A stretch of 64,000 nucleotides of DNA from Streptomyces tauricus (GCF_014650955.1 NZ_BMVY01000037.1:1-64000), one strand, 5' to 3'. Shown: positions 1-8,020, counted from the stretch's first letter. Program-made: numbers and translations. Notes: generated from the letters alone by a model not told the origin.

Positions 1-233
1 ACTCTCACGAGAAGATCGACAGTCACACTGCGTACGCGACCACACGAAGTGGACCAGAGCCTGAGTTGGGGAGTCGCTTCGCGATGAGTGCGGGAGTCGC
101 GTTCTGACCGAGTTTGCGATGTCGGTGAGTGGGCTAGCTGCACCAGCGTGGGTGCCGATCCCTATCCGGCGATCGCGAATGCGTGCGCCCTGCGCGTTGA
201 TGGTTGCAGTGCAGCACCGCACGCGTTTCTGCT

Positions 234-788
234 TCAGGTGCTGGTTGTGATCTGGTCCGGGGCGGGCTGGGGCAGTGGCCAGTAGGAGCGGTCACGGCCG
301 CCGCCGAGGCATGCGAGAAGGACGTCTTCGGGCATCTGCAGCGCCGGGGCGCAGCGGACGAGCTGGGTCGGTGAGATGGCGCTCGTGCCGTCGAGCCATG
401 CGGTGATCAGTGTCTCGGGCAGGATGGCTGCGTCGGCCAGGTCGGCGCAGGTCATGTTGTGTGACGTCAGTTGGTGGCGCAGGGTGCGGCGTGAGGTGTC
501 CGGCTCGGCGAGTTCGTTGAGCCGCGCGGTGATCTTGCGGGGCAGCTGTGGGTCGGGCACGGGGCGTGCGGGATTGTGGTGCGCCAGGTAGGACGGGACC
601 GGGGCCGCGAGGGCTCGCAGTGCGTAGGCGGAGCAGTCGTCGAGGAGCTTCAGGGCCCAGGTGCGGGCGTGACGCTCATTCTGGTCCGCTTGCAGCCTCC
701 AGACGTGGGAGCGGGCAGCTAGGCAGAAGTCGCGGTCGACCAGGAGCGGTCCGGCCTGCTCGGCCTGAGCCCGGTCGCGGCGCGGCCC
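234..788 (-). pseudogene. 5'-truncated HTH-like protein fragment
   Basis: The last 170 or so residues before the stop at 234-236 have natural composition (DFCLAARSHVW, RTWALKLLDDCSAYALRAL). They include a stretch resembling a helix-turn-helix (MTCADLADAAILPETLITAW, then a second helix). Going upstream in the same frame, the sequence turns into low-complexity Pro/Ala/Arg without a clear start codon or ribosome binding site. I therefore read it as the 3' part of a gene that has lost its beginning. It could be a plasmid- or phage-type regulator. No closer family is recognisable and the function is unknown. It abuts another relic (846-958), so the zone looks like a deletion or rearrangement scar. 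Confidence 0.45.
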
Positions 789-845
789 CTGCCCTCCCGC
801 CGGGCCCGCTGAAGGCGCGGGGACGGGTGCGCTGACCGACGCGGT

Positions 846-958
846 GTGAGCGGCCCGTCGGTCGCGGTGCCACCCGCGTGCGCCGCGCCGAACCGGCTCC
901 CCCCCGTCGGCGCGGGCTACATCGTGATGGCCGATCCGGAGGGAATCGAGTTCCGCTG
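846..958 (+). pseudogene. Relic of VOC/glyoxalase C-terminus
   Basis: Plus-strand translation gives GAGYIVMADPEGIEF, which matches the usual end of a vicinal-oxygen-chelate (glyoxalase/bleomycin resistance) domain (Y-x-V-M-x-D-P-E-G-N-E-F). The conserved metal-ligand Glu of the EF pair is still present. Nothing of the N-terminal half can be found upstream, where the sequence enters the truncated fragment on the other strand. The relic runs straight into the antisense 3' end of the neighbouring SDR gene. The family resemblance is seen directly; that it is a decayed gene is inference. Confidence 0.45.
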
Positions 959-1864
959 GGGCCGGACGACGGGGAACTGCACCCCGGTGAGGTCTTCGGA
1001 GACGGACCACAGCCGTTGCTGGACGGCTGCCTCGTACGACTCCGGGCTGGAGGTGACCAGCCGGGGGTGGCCCATGACCTCGTAGCGTCCACCGGGACCG
1101 TAGTACTGGCCGCCGAGCACGGCCGGGTCGGTGGCGGCGCGCAGGGTCGGCAGCGCGCCCATCGCCGGGGTCTGGGTGATCAGCGGCGAGAGCCAGGTGA
1201 GGGGAAGCCGGAGGGCCGCGGGGGTGTTGCGGGCGAGCTCGGTGCCGGACAGGCCGGGGTGCGCGGCCACCGCCACAGTGGTGCCGTGCGCGGCGAGCCG
1301 GCGCTGCAGCTCGTACGTGAACATCAGGTTGGCCAGCTTGGACTGGCCGTAGGCGCCGACCCGGCTGTACGACCGCTCCCACTGGAGGTCGTCGAAGTGG
1401 ATCGCGGCCCGGATGCGGTGGCCGGTGCTGCTGACCGTCACCACGCGCGAGCCGGGGACCGGCAGCATCAGGTCCAGCAGCAGCCCGGTGAGCGCGAAGT
1501 GCCCGAGGTGGTTGGTGCCGAACTGCATCTCGAAGCCGTCCCGGGTGGTCTGCTTCGGGGTGTACATCACGCCGGCGTTGTTGATCAGCAGGTCGATCCG
1601 GTCGAACCGGGACCGCAGCGCCGCCGCCGCGGTCCGGACGGAGTCGAGCGAGGTCAGGTCCAGCGCCTGCACCCTCACGTCGCCGGTGATGCGGGCCGCG
1701 GCCTGCTCGCCCTTCTCGACGTTGCGCACGGCGAGCACCACGGACGCCCCGCGCTCGGCGAGCGCCTTGGCGGTCTCGTACCCCAGTCCGGTGTTGGCGC
1801 CGGTCACCACGGCCACCCGCCCGCGCTGGTCCGAGATGTCCGCCGTCGTCCACTTGTCGCTCAT
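917..1864 (-). CDS. SDR family oxidoreductase (retinol-dehydrogenase-like)
   Basis: This is an NAD(P)-dependent short-chain dehydrogenase of about 315 residues. The Rossmann motif TGANTGLG, the NNAG motif (LLINNAGVMY), the Ser of VSSTG and the catalytic YGQSK are all present. The overall pattern (TNHLGHFALT, HPGLSGTEL) is that of the retinol dehydrogenase/WW-domain oxidoreductase-like SDRs common in actinomycetes. The substrate is unknown. I chose the ATG at 1864 because MSDKWTTADISDQRGRVAVV is the family's usual N-terminus. The last 15 codons or so lie opposite the VOC relic, so the C-terminus probably reads through foreign sequence to a chance stop. It is divergent from a TetR gene with shared operators, so that TetR probably represses it. 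Confidence 0.9.
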   Translation of the reverse strand: MSDKWTTADISDQRGRVAVVTGANTGLGYETAKALAERGASVVLAVRNVEKGEQAAARITGDVRVQALDLTSLDSVRTAAAALRSRFDRIDLLINNAGVMYTPKQTTRDGFEMQFGTNHLGHFALTGLLLDLMLPVPGSRVVTVSSTGHRIRAAIHFDDLQWERSYSRVGAYGQSKLANLMFTYELQRRLAAHGTTVAVAAHPGLSGTELARNTPAALRLPLTWLSPLITQTPAMGALPTLRAATDPAVLGGQYYGPGGRYEVMGHPRLVTSSPESYEAAVQQRLWSVSEDLTGVQFPVVRPQRNSIPSGSAITM

Positions 1865-1885
1865 GTCAGGCCCCTGCCTTGTTAA

Positions 1886-1953
1886 GTACCGGAGGTATCT
1901 TGCGCTCCAGACATTAAAGTACCCCAGGTACGTTGTCAACGTACCGCTGGTAC
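1886..1953. promoter_or_regulatory. Three phased GTACC-N3-GGTAC operators
   Basis: Three copies of a 13-bp palindrome lie between the divergent SDR and TetR genes: GTACCGGAGGTAT (1886-1898), GTACCCCAGGTAC (1919-1931) and GTACCGCTGGTAC (1941-1953). Start-to-start distances are 33 and 22 bp, close to three and two helical turns, so bound dimers would sit on one face of the DNA. Copies 1 and 2 bracket the SDR promoter. Copy 3 lies just upstream of the tetR -10 box. The TetR protein encoded at 1973 is the obvious ligand. Confidence 0.8.
1911..1939 (-). promoter_or_regulatory. Promoter of the SDR gene
   Basis: Read on the minus strand, TTGACA (1934-1939) is followed after exactly 17 nt by TAATGT (1911-1916), a near-consensus sigma-70/HrdB promoter. 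The predicted start is near 1904. Operator copy 2 (1919-1931) fills the spacer and copy 1 (1886-1898) lies just downstream of the start, as expected for repression. Confidence 0.75.
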
Positions 1954-1959
1954 CTAAGC

Positions 1960-1965
1960 TAGGCT
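1960..1965 (+). promoter_or_regulatory. -10 box of leaderless tetR
   Basis: TAGGCT ends 7 nt before the GTG at 1973, placing the likely transcription start at the start codon. A weak -35 (GTCAAC at 1935-1940) would give a 19-nt spacer containing operator copy 3. Confidence 0.55.
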
Positions 1966-1972
1966 GGTGATC

Positions 1973-2638
1973 GTGACGTTCCAGCGGGCGCGAACCGAAG
2001 AGCAGCGGGAGATCCGCCGACGGGCGATCCTCGACATGGCGTCGGCGATGCTCGACGAGATGCCGGTGGCCGCGGTCACGTTGAACGAGCTGAGCCGCCG
2101 GGTGGGCCTGGCGAAGCCGAACGTGCTGCGCTACTTCGAGTCCCGCGAGGCGGTGCTGCTGGAAGTGCTGGACCACTTCCTGCGGGAGTGGCTGGCGGAA
2201 CTGGCGGGCGAGTTGGCGGCCGGTGTCGACGAGGATCTGCCCATGGCCGAGCGGGCGACGGCGGTGGCCGAGATCCTCAGCCGCTCACTCTCCGGCCGAG
2301 CGGTGCTGTGCGACCTCTTCGGCGCACAGGGCAGCGTCCTGGAACACAACGTCTCGGTCGAGGTCGTCGCACGCTACAAGCGCGCCTCCCTGGACCGCCT
2401 GACGACCATGACCGACCTGATCCGGAAGTACCTGCCGGAGCTGGGCGAGAGTGCGACGCTGTTCAGCCTGCAGACCATGGTCCTGGCCGGCGCGCTGTCG
2501 GCGTACAGCACGCCTCCGCCCAGCCTGCGGGCGGCCTACGAGGCCGAGCCCGAACTGGCCCGCTTCCACCTGGAGTTGAAGGACTCCCTGAAGCTGTCCC
2601 TGAACGCCACGCTCCTGGGTGTGCTGCCCCGCCACTGA
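1973..2638 (+). CDS. TetR family transcriptional regulator
   Basis: About 221 residues. The N-terminal HTH is typical of TetR (AVTLNELSRRVGLAKPNVLRYF, ending with the family's Y-F pair), and it is followed by an all-helical ligand domain. The GTG at 1973 is preferred over the one at 1967 because it lies 7 nt after a TAGGCT -10 box, which fits a leaderless mRNA; there is no ribosome binding site for either codon. The gene is divergent from the SDR and shares three phased operators, so it most likely represses the SDR and itself. The ligand is unknown. Confidence 0.9.
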   Translation: MTFQRARTEEQREIRRRAILDMASAMLDEMPVAAVTLNELSRRVGLAKPNVLRYFESREAVLLEVLDHFLREWLAELAGELAAGVDEDLPMAERATAVAEILSRSLSGRAVLCDLFGAQGSVLEHNVSVEVVARYKRASLDRLTTMTDLIRKYLPELGESATLFSLQTMVLAGALSAYSTPPPSLRAAYEAEPELARFHLELKDSLKLSLNATLLGVLPRH

Positions 2639-2825
2639 CCTGCGTCGCTCCGGACAGGCCGGAACCTCTGCGTTTCTCGCGCTCGGACGGTGTCGGGCTC
2701 GGTCGATGCCGGCGGCACGGGTAGCGGCCTCGGGCCCGGTTCCCCCGACGTCGTGCGGCCTCCGCCGTCGGCCGGTGCTACCCGTCCAAGGGTTCTCCCT
2801 CGCGCACCCCTCTTGTATCGACTGT

Positions 2826-2876
2826 TTGACACAACACTCCGGCTGGGGCCATCTTGTACGCATCGATTGGTACAAG
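2826..2876 (+). promoter_or_regulatory. Promoter with palindromic operator (YtrA type)
   Basis: TTGACA (2826-2831) is followed at promoter distance by a weak -10 near CATCTT (2850-2855). Overlapping it is an inverted repeat, CTTGTAC (2853-2859) and GTACAAG (2870-2876), separated by 10 bp. This position suits a repressor. The GntR protein encoded at 3684 in the same operon is the likely ligand. Confidence 0.55.
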
Positions 2877-2896
2877 CTCGCTCGGGGGATCTCCAG

Positions 2897-3691
2897 ATGC
2901 TCGACACCGTCCCACTGCAGTCCCGGATCCTCGATCACGCCGACCACTACGCCCGTTGGTCCGGTCTGGCCATCGGGATCGTGGTCGCGCGGCATCTGGT
3001 CACGATGGCCAGCGGTGACATCGCGCTGCCCCTGGTGTTCGCCATCACCGCCTTCGGGCTGTGCGCGGTGGGCGGTGTGCTGCTCGGCGACGCCCTCACC
3101 CTGCCTCCTCAGGAGGCGGTGCGCACCGCGAGCCTCGCCCCGCGTCTGATCCGGGACCAGGTGCCGCCGCGTATGGCGCCCCTGCTTCTCGTGCAGGCCA
3201 TGTTCCTGGTGGGCCTGTTGGTGGTCGGCGCGGTCACGGCCTCCTCAGTCGTCGACCGGCCCGACAGGGCGGGGAGCGTCGTCAACGTCACCTGCGAAGG
3301 GATGCGCACATCCCTCGGCCCCTGGCCCGGCCTGTACTACAGCGGCCCGATGTTCGCCGCGCTCGCGGTGGCGACCCCGGTCTGCGTCTGGGCCCTGCGC
3401 CGCATCGCCGACGGCACAGGCGACGAACAGCAGCGCCGCGACCGCGCGTGGGCCATCACCGGAGCCTGGGGGCTGCTGGTGTCCAGTCAGGTGCTGCTCG
3501 TCGTGCTGATGCTGTTCGTCGCGCTCACGGACAAGGCCTGCGCCGGCCCGCTGGGCGCTGCCACCATCGTGGCGATCTGCCCCCTGGGCCTGCTGGGCAT
3601 GTTCTGCTTCGGATGGTCCCTGGCCACCGTGGTGGCACCCAGGGCGGTCGACGACGAGGCAGCCCACGAGGGGACTTCCGGCGATGAGTGA
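2897..3691 (+). CDS. Integral membrane protein, operon with GntR
   Basis: A protein of about 264 residues with repeated hydrophobic stretches (LVTMASGDIALPLVFAITAF, LLVQAMFLVGLLVVGAVTA, a MFAALAVATPVCVWAL segment, and two more near the C-terminus), giving five or six membrane helices. No catalytic motif is recognisable. The ATG at 2897 follows a GGGGGA ribosome binding site, and the promoter lies upstream at 2826-2855. Its end overlaps the GntR gene by 8 nt. The pairing of a YtrA-like GntR with a membrane protein is typical of cell-envelope stress operons, where the partner is often an ABC transporter; none is present here. The function is unknown. Confidence 0.8.
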   Translation: MLDTVPLQSRILDHADHYARWSGLAIGIVVARHLVTMASGDIALPLVFAITAFGLCAVGGVLLGDALTLPPQEAVRTASLAPRLIRDQVPPRMAPLLLVQAMFLVGLLVVGAVTASSVVDRPDRAGSVVNVTCEGMRTSLGPWPGLYYSGPMFAALAVATPVCVWALRRIADGTGDEQQRRDRAWAITGAWGLLVSSQVLLVVLMLFVALTDKACAGPLGAATIVAICPLGLLGMFCFGWSLATVVAPRAVDDEAAHEGTSGDE

Positions 3692-4163
3692 CCCCGTCAT
3701 CCGCGTCGACACCACCAGCCAGGTGCCGCCGTACGAGCAGATCCGCGCCCAGCTGGCCGCACTGATCCGCACCGGCCGGCTGGCCGAGGGGGAGCGGCTG
3801 CCGACCGTGCGCCAACTCGCCACCGACCTCGGGCTGGCGCCGGGCACGGTGGCCCGCTCCTACCGCGAACTGGAGGCCGTCGAGCTGATCCGCACCCGCC
3901 GTGGCGCGGGCACCAGGGTCGCCCCGCTCCCGCCGGACACACCCGCGCACGACTCCGGTCAACTCACCACGTTGGCGCGGGACTTCACCTCCGCCGCCCG
4001 AGCGATCGGCGCGGACACCGAGGACATCCTGACCGCCGTCCGCGACGCCCTGGAGCCCGGATCCCCTGCCTCCGCACCCGCACCTGGAAGCGGAACGCGC
4101 GGGCACAGGACCGCGGGCGTCACCACGGCGGTCCAGCGGCTGCCCCGGGGAGCGGGGCGCTGA
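3684..4163 (+). CDS. GntR family regulator, YtrA subfamily
   Basis: At 159 residues this is the short form of GntR typical of YtrA. The winged HTH occupies residues 5-75 (PPYEQIRAQLAALIRTG, LPTVRQLATDLGLAPGTVAR, YRELEAVELIRTRRGAGT). It is followed by a brief helical dimerisation segment instead of a full effector domain. The last 30 residues are Pro/Ala/Gly-rich and probably disordered. Its start overlaps the membrane-protein gene by 8 nt, so the two are co-translated. It probably controls its own operon through the CTTGTAC/GTACAAG dyad at 2853-2876. Confidence 0.9.
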   Translation: MSDPVIRVDTTSQVPPYEQIRAQLAALIRTGRLAEGERLPTVRQLATDLGLAPGTVARSYRELEAVELIRTRRGAGTRVAPLPPDTPAHDSGQLTTLARDFTSAARAIGADTEDILTAVRDALEPGSPASAPAPGSGTRGHRTAGVTTAVQRLPRGAGR

Positions 4164-4208
4164 AGGGGGTCGACTCCCCGGTCGTCGTACCAGGCCCCGC
4201 ACGGGCGG

Positions 4209-4829
4209 TTACCCGTCCCCGCCCAGATACCGAGTGATCATGGCCGCCAGCTCCCTCTCCAGCCGCTCGACCTGGATGGGGTGCGGGCTCGCCATGAGCT
4301 TGTGGGTGTTCATCTCCACCGTCCCGACGACGAGTTCCGCGGCCATGTCGAGATCCTCCACCCGGACGTCCGGATGCCGGGCGAGCACATCGCGTATCTG
4401 CTGCACCCGTGCCTTGCCGTGCCGGTCCATCGCTTCGATCAGTTCGCCGGACACCGGCGCCTCCTCGATCATCATCCGCAGCAGTTGCGGGTCGTCGCGA
4501 TGGTGGTCGATCGCGTCGCGGACCAGGGCCAGCACCGTCTCCTTCAGGCTGCCGGGGGTCAGGTCCAGCCCCTCGGCCCCCGTCCAGCCCCCGCGGTCGA
4601 TGTGACGGACCAGCAGTTTGGCGAGGATGGCGTCCTTGTTCGGGAAGTACTGGTACAGCGAGCCGATGGACACGCGGGCGTGTTCGGCGATGCGGTTGGT
4701 GGTGCCGGCGGCGTAGCCGTACTCGGCGAAAACGTGAGCAGCGGCGCTGAGGATGCGCTCACGGGTGAGTTCGGCGCGCACCTGCCGAGGCGTACGACGT
4801 GGGGTGAGACGGCGTTCGTCGGAGGGCAT
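4209..4829 (-). CDS. TetR family transcriptional regulator
   Basis: 206 residues. The HTH is clear (TTNRIAEHARVSIGSLYQYFPNKD), with a TetR helical core behind it. The ATG at 4829 follows a run of basic residues typical of these N-termini. The gene is convergent with the GntR gene and divergent from the siderophore-interacting-protein operon at 4940. The dyad at 4871-4886 between them is the likely operator. It may therefore control the flavin/iron-sulphur redox pair to its right. The ligand is unknown. Confidence 0.9.
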   Translation of the reverse strand: MPSDERRLTPRRTPRQVRAELTRERILSAAAHVFAEYGYAAGTTNRIAEHARVSIGSLYQYFPNKDAILAKLLVRHIDRGGWTGAEGLDLTPGSLKETVLALVRDAIDHHRDDPQLLRMMIEEAPVSGELIEAMDRHGKARVQQIRDVLARHPDVRVEDLDMAAELVVGTVEMNTHKLMASPHPIQVERLERELAAMITRYLGGDG

Positions 4830-4870
4830 CCGTCGATCCTTCCGGGCGGCGAAAAGCGAGTAGCCAAGAG

Positions 4871-4886
4871 CTGAGCTTTTACTCAG
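4871..4886. promoter_or_regulatory. Candidate TetR operator
   Basis: CTGAG-CTTTTA-CTCAG is a 16-bp inverted repeat in the 110-bp gap between the divergent TetR and SIP genes. Its size fits a TetR site. That this particular TetR binds it is inferred from position only. Confidence 0.5.
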
Positions 4887-4895
4887 AATAGTGCC

Positions 4896-4943
4896 ATGAC
4901 CTGCGCAAACAAGCTAAGTCAAGCAAGCGGAGCGCGTCCGTGA
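4896..4943 (+). CDS. 15-codon mini-ORF coupled to the SIP start
   Basis: ATG at 4896 opens a 15-residue frame (MTCANKLSQASGARP) whose TGA at 4941-4943 overlaps the GTG start of the next gene as GTGA. The arrangement suggests translational coupling or a short leader peptide. Only the geometry supports it, since a frame of this size can arise by chance. Confidence 0.3.
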   Translation: MTCANKLSQASGARP

Positions 4944-5743
4944 TCCCCCAGCCGAGCGTTCCCCGGGAGCGCAGGACGATCACCTTGGAAGTGCGGCGGC
5001 GCGAGCTGCTCACCCCCGGCTTCGCCCGCGTCACCCTCGGCGGCCCCGGCGTGCTGGACCTCGTCCCGGGAGGCGGCGACAGGGCTGTCCGTCTCTTCTT
5101 CCCGAGGGAGGGGCAGAGCGGACTGAGGATGTCGAGCGCCTCGAACGAGGCGGCGTGGATGGTCCAGGTGATGGTCATGCCCAAGGCGGTCCGCCCCTGG
5201 GTGCGCAACCTGACCGTACGGCGGCTGCGCCCCGCGGAGCAGGAGATCGACATCGAGTTCGCCCTGCACGGCGACTCGCCCATGAGTGCGTGGGTGCGCC
5301 GCGTCCGGCCGGGCGATGCGGCCGGGATCTTCGACCTGGGGACCAGGTACCGGCCGCCCGCACAGGCCCGGGGGCGGCTCCTGGCGGGTGACGAGACCGC
5401 GCTGCCGGCCATCCTGTCGATCCTGGAGGGCGACCCGGACCCGGTACCCACCGAGGTGTTCGTGGAAGTGGCGACCGCGGCCGACGTCCGGCCCGTGCCC
5501 GTGCCGGCCGGGGTGCGCGTCCACTGGCTCAGCCGCGACGACGAACGCCTGCGGCCCGGCGTCCGCGTACTGGAGGCGATCCGCGACGCCGAACTGCCCG
5601 ACGGCCCCCTCCACGCGTGGGTGGCCGGCGAGTCCCGGCTGGCCACCGGCGTCCGGCGGCATCTGGTCGATGACCGCGGCGTACCCAGGCGGGACATCTC
5701 GTTCCACGGCTACTGGCGACTGGGCCGGTCCACCCCCGGCTGA
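4940..5743 (+). CDS. Siderophore-interacting FAD-binding protein
   Basis: 267 residues with the two-domain layout of siderophore-interacting proteins (ViuB/YqjH type). An N-terminal FAD-binding barrel (residues 10-135, including VRNLTVRRLRP) is followed by the C-terminal SIP domain (LLAGDETALPAILSILE; HAWVAGESRLATGVRRHL; YWRLG near the end). Such proteins reduce ferric siderophores in the cytoplasm with NAD(P)H. The GTG at 4940 follows a CGGAG site 7 nt upstream. It is followed after 11 nt by a large flavin/iron-sulphur fusion, so the two probably form one electron-transfer operon. I see no iron box upstream, so iron control is not evident. Confidence 0.92.
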   Translation: MIPQPSVPRERRTITLEVRRRELLTPGFARVTLGGPGVLDLVPGGGDRAVRLFFPREGQSGLRMSSASNEAAWMVQVMVMPKAVRPWVRNLTVRRLRPAEQEIDIEFALHGDSPMSAWVRRVRPGDAAGIFDLGTRYRPPAQARGRLLAGDETALPAILSILEGDPDPVPTEVFVEVATAADVRPVPVPAGVRVHWLSRDDERLRPGVRVLEAIRDAELPDGPLHAWVAGESRLATGVRRHLVDDRGVPRRDISFHGYWRLGRSTPG

Positions 5744-5754
5744 AAAGGACTCCC

Positions 5755-7962
5755 ATGCAGCAGCACACCTTCCGGCCGGACGCCTTGCACCGGCTCTCCT
5801 CCGCGGCCGAGGTCGAGGCCGTCGTCGGCCGCCCCGCCGCGATCGTCATGCGCAAACAGATCAGCGTCCTCGACGCGGGCTGCCGTGACGTCCTGGCCCA
5901 CAGCCCGGTCGCGGCCTTCGGCCACCGGGACGCCGACGGCACCCCCCGGACCACCTTCGTCGGCGGGGCGCCCGGGTTCGCGCGCGTCCACTCCCCGAAG
6001 CGGTTCTCCTTCCGCGCTCCCGGCCCGGCCGTCGCGCACGGTCCCGTCTCGCTGTTCTTCCTGCTGCCCGGTGTGGGCGAGGTGCTGCGCGTCAACGGCA
6101 TCGGGTCCGCCCTCAGGGGCGGGGAGACGGCCGTGGACATCACCGAGGCGTACGTGCACTGCGCGCAGGCCGTGATCCGTTCCGGCCTGTGGGAACCGCC
6201 CGCCCTGTCCCGGGCGGCCGAACCGGTGCAGGGCGAGGGCCCGTTGACCGGCCCCGGCGTGAGCGACTTCCTGGCCGCCTCACCGTTTCTGGCCCTCTCC
6301 ACCTGGGACACGGACAACGGCAGCGACACCAGCCCGCGCGGGGACCGGCAGACGGTCGCCCGCGTCCTGGACGGCCGCACCCTGGTCCTCGCCGACCGCA
6401 GGGGGAACAAGCGCGCGGACAGTCTGCACAACCTGCTGCGGGACGACCGGCTCTCACTGGCCGCGCTCGTCCCCGGCCGCAGCGGCGTCCTGCATGTCCA
6501 TGGGCGGGGCGCGATCACCGACGACACCGCGCTGCTGGAGACGATGGCCCTGCGCGGGGCGCCACCGCATCTCGCGCTCGTCATCGATGTGGAGTACGCC
6601 GAGGTGAGCGGCAACGACGCGGTGTCCGGCGCGCGGCTGTGGACGCCCGACGGACGGACAGGTGACGGACGGACAGGTGACGGCCGGGCACCCGACATGA
6701 TGGCCCTGGGCGGCGCCCACCTGGCCGCCAACTCAGCCGAGTCCGGGGGCAGATCGGCATGGCTGATCAAACTCGTCACCTCCCTCCCCGGGGTGAGCCG
6801 CCTCCTGCGGAAGGCCGCCGACCGCGCCTACGTCTCCGGCCTGCGCAAGGAGGGGTACGACGACGTTCGGGCCCCCGCCGCCACGCACCGCGGCGACACC
6901 CCCCGAGCAGAGGCGGTGGAGAGCCCGCTGCGGTCCGTGCGTGTCCGCGAGATACGCCAGGAGACACCCACCGCGCGGACCCTCGTCCTGGAGGACGCGG
7001 CCGGTGGGGCGGAGCGGTTCGACTTCCACCCCGGCCAATTCTTCACCCTGGTAACGGACTTGGAGGGCCAGCCGCTGCGGCGTGCCTACTCGGCCTCCTC
7101 GGTCCCCGGTGCGACCCGACTGGAACTCACCGTCAAGCACGTGGAGGGCGGACGCTTCTCCACGCACGCCCACCACGGGCTGCGTCCAGGAGACCGGCTC
7201 GCGGTACGCGGCCCCTCCGGCACCTTCCACGCCCCGGCGCGGGCGCCCGACGATCTGGTGCTCATCGCGGCGGGCAGCGGCATCACCCCCATGATGAGCA
7301 TGATCCGAACCCGCCTGTCCGACCCCGCGGCGGCGGGCAGGATCCATCTGCTCTACAGCAGCCGGAGCCCCGAGGACATCATCTTCGGCGACGAGTTGAC
7401 CCGTATGGAGAAGGACCGTCCGGACCTGCTGGCCGTCACTCACGTCCTCACCTCCCGTGACGGCCGGCTCGACGCCGAGCGCGTCCGCGGCTGGGTGACG
7501 GGCCTGTCCCTGTCCGACGGGTCCGACGGCGCACATCACTACGTCTGCGGCCCCGACGCGCTGATGGACACCGTCCAGGACGTCCTGCGGCAGCTCGGCG
7601 TGCCGGACGAACGCACGCACCAGGAACGCTTCACCGGTGGTGTGGCCGCCCCCGCCGCCGTGGCACCCCAGGAGCTGACAGTCGAGAGGGACGGGAGCCT
7701 CGTCGGAGCCACCGTGGTCGAGCCAGGCCAGACGTTGCTCGACGCCGCTCTCGCCGCGGGACTGCCCATGCCGTACTCCTGCACGGTCGGCAACTGCGGT
7801 GAGTGCATGGCACGGATCCGCGGCGGGGAGGTCACGCAACCCGAGCACACCTGCCTCACGCCCGGACAGAGGGCCGAGGGCTACGTGCTGACCTGCGTCG
7901 GTTGTCCCCTCTCGAAGGTGACGCTCGACATCGCCGATCCGGCGGTCCCCGAACGGCCTTGA
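5755..7962 (+). CDS. Split-barrel flavoprotein/ferredoxin reductase/[2Fe-2S] fusion
   Basis: 735 residues. The first 300 or so resemble tandem pyridoxamine-5'-phosphate-oxidase-like split-barrel (FMN) domains (VAAFGHRDADGTPRTTFVGG; FLALSTWDTDNGSDTSPRGD). From about residue 385 comes a ferredoxin-NADP reductase module with the FAD motif RAYSASS near 443 and the NAD-binding GSGITPMM near 506. The C-terminus is a plant-type [2Fe-2S] ferredoxin with C-x4-C-x2-C (CTVGNCGEC, from about 674) and a later fourth Cys. It should carry electrons from NAD(P)H through FAD and Fe-S to an acceptor, which might be a substrate on the split-barrel domain. The start follows an AAAAGGA site. A 15-bp in-frame repeat (6649-6678) lies in the linker. 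The physiological substrate is unknown. Confidence 0.9.
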   Translation: MQQHTFRPDALHRLSSAAEVEAVVGRPAAIVMRKQISVLDAGCRDVLAHSPVAAFGHRDADGTPRTTFVGGAPGFARVHSPKRFSFRAPGPAVAHGPVSLFFLLPGVGEVLRVNGIGSALRGGETAVDITEAYVHCAQAVIRSGLWEPPALSRAAEPVQGEGPLTGPGVSDFLAASPFLALSTWDTDNGSDTSPRGDRQTVARVLDGRTLVLADRRGNKRADSLHNLLRDDRLSLAALVPGRSGVLHVHGRGAITDDTALLETMALRGAPPHLALVIDVEYAEVSGNDAVSGARLWTPDGRTGDGRTGDGRAPDMMALGGAHLAANSAESGGRSAWLIKLVTSLPGVSRLLRKAADRAYVSGLRKEGYDDVRAPAATHRGDTPRAEAVESPLRSVRVREIRQETPTARTLVLEDAAGGAERFDFHPGQFFTLVTDLEGQPLRRAYSASSVPGATRLELTVKHVEGGRFSTHAHHGLRPGDRLAVRGPSGTFHAPARAPDDLVLIAAGSGITPMMSMIRTRLSDPAAAGRIHLLYSSRSPEDIIFGDELTRMEKDRPDLLAVTHVLTSRDGRLDAERVRGWVTGLSLSDGSDGAHHYVCGPDALMDTVQDVLRQLGVPDERTHQERFTGGVAAPAAVAPQELTVERDGSLVGATVVEPGQTLLDAALAAGLPMPYSCTVGNCGECMARIRGGEVTQPEHTCLTPGQRAEGYVLTCVGCPLSKVTLDIADPAVPERP
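6649..6678 (+). repeat. 15-bp in-frame tandem repeat
   Basis: Two exact copies of GACGGACGGACAGGT plus a partial third encode DGRTG-type repeats in the linker between the split-barrel and reductase parts of the fusion gene. The repeat length is a multiple of three, so copy-number change keeps the frame. Confidence 0.7.
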
Positions 7963-8020
7963 GGTCCGGGAGCGGCACCGCCGGGGGAGCGCAGGGCTCC
8001 CGAGGAGCGCCCTGCGCCGG

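Noticed and set aside
88..285. 65-codon rightward frame at the window start
   Set aside because: No ribosome binding site, unnatural composition, and it runs into the antisense of a better-supported fragment.
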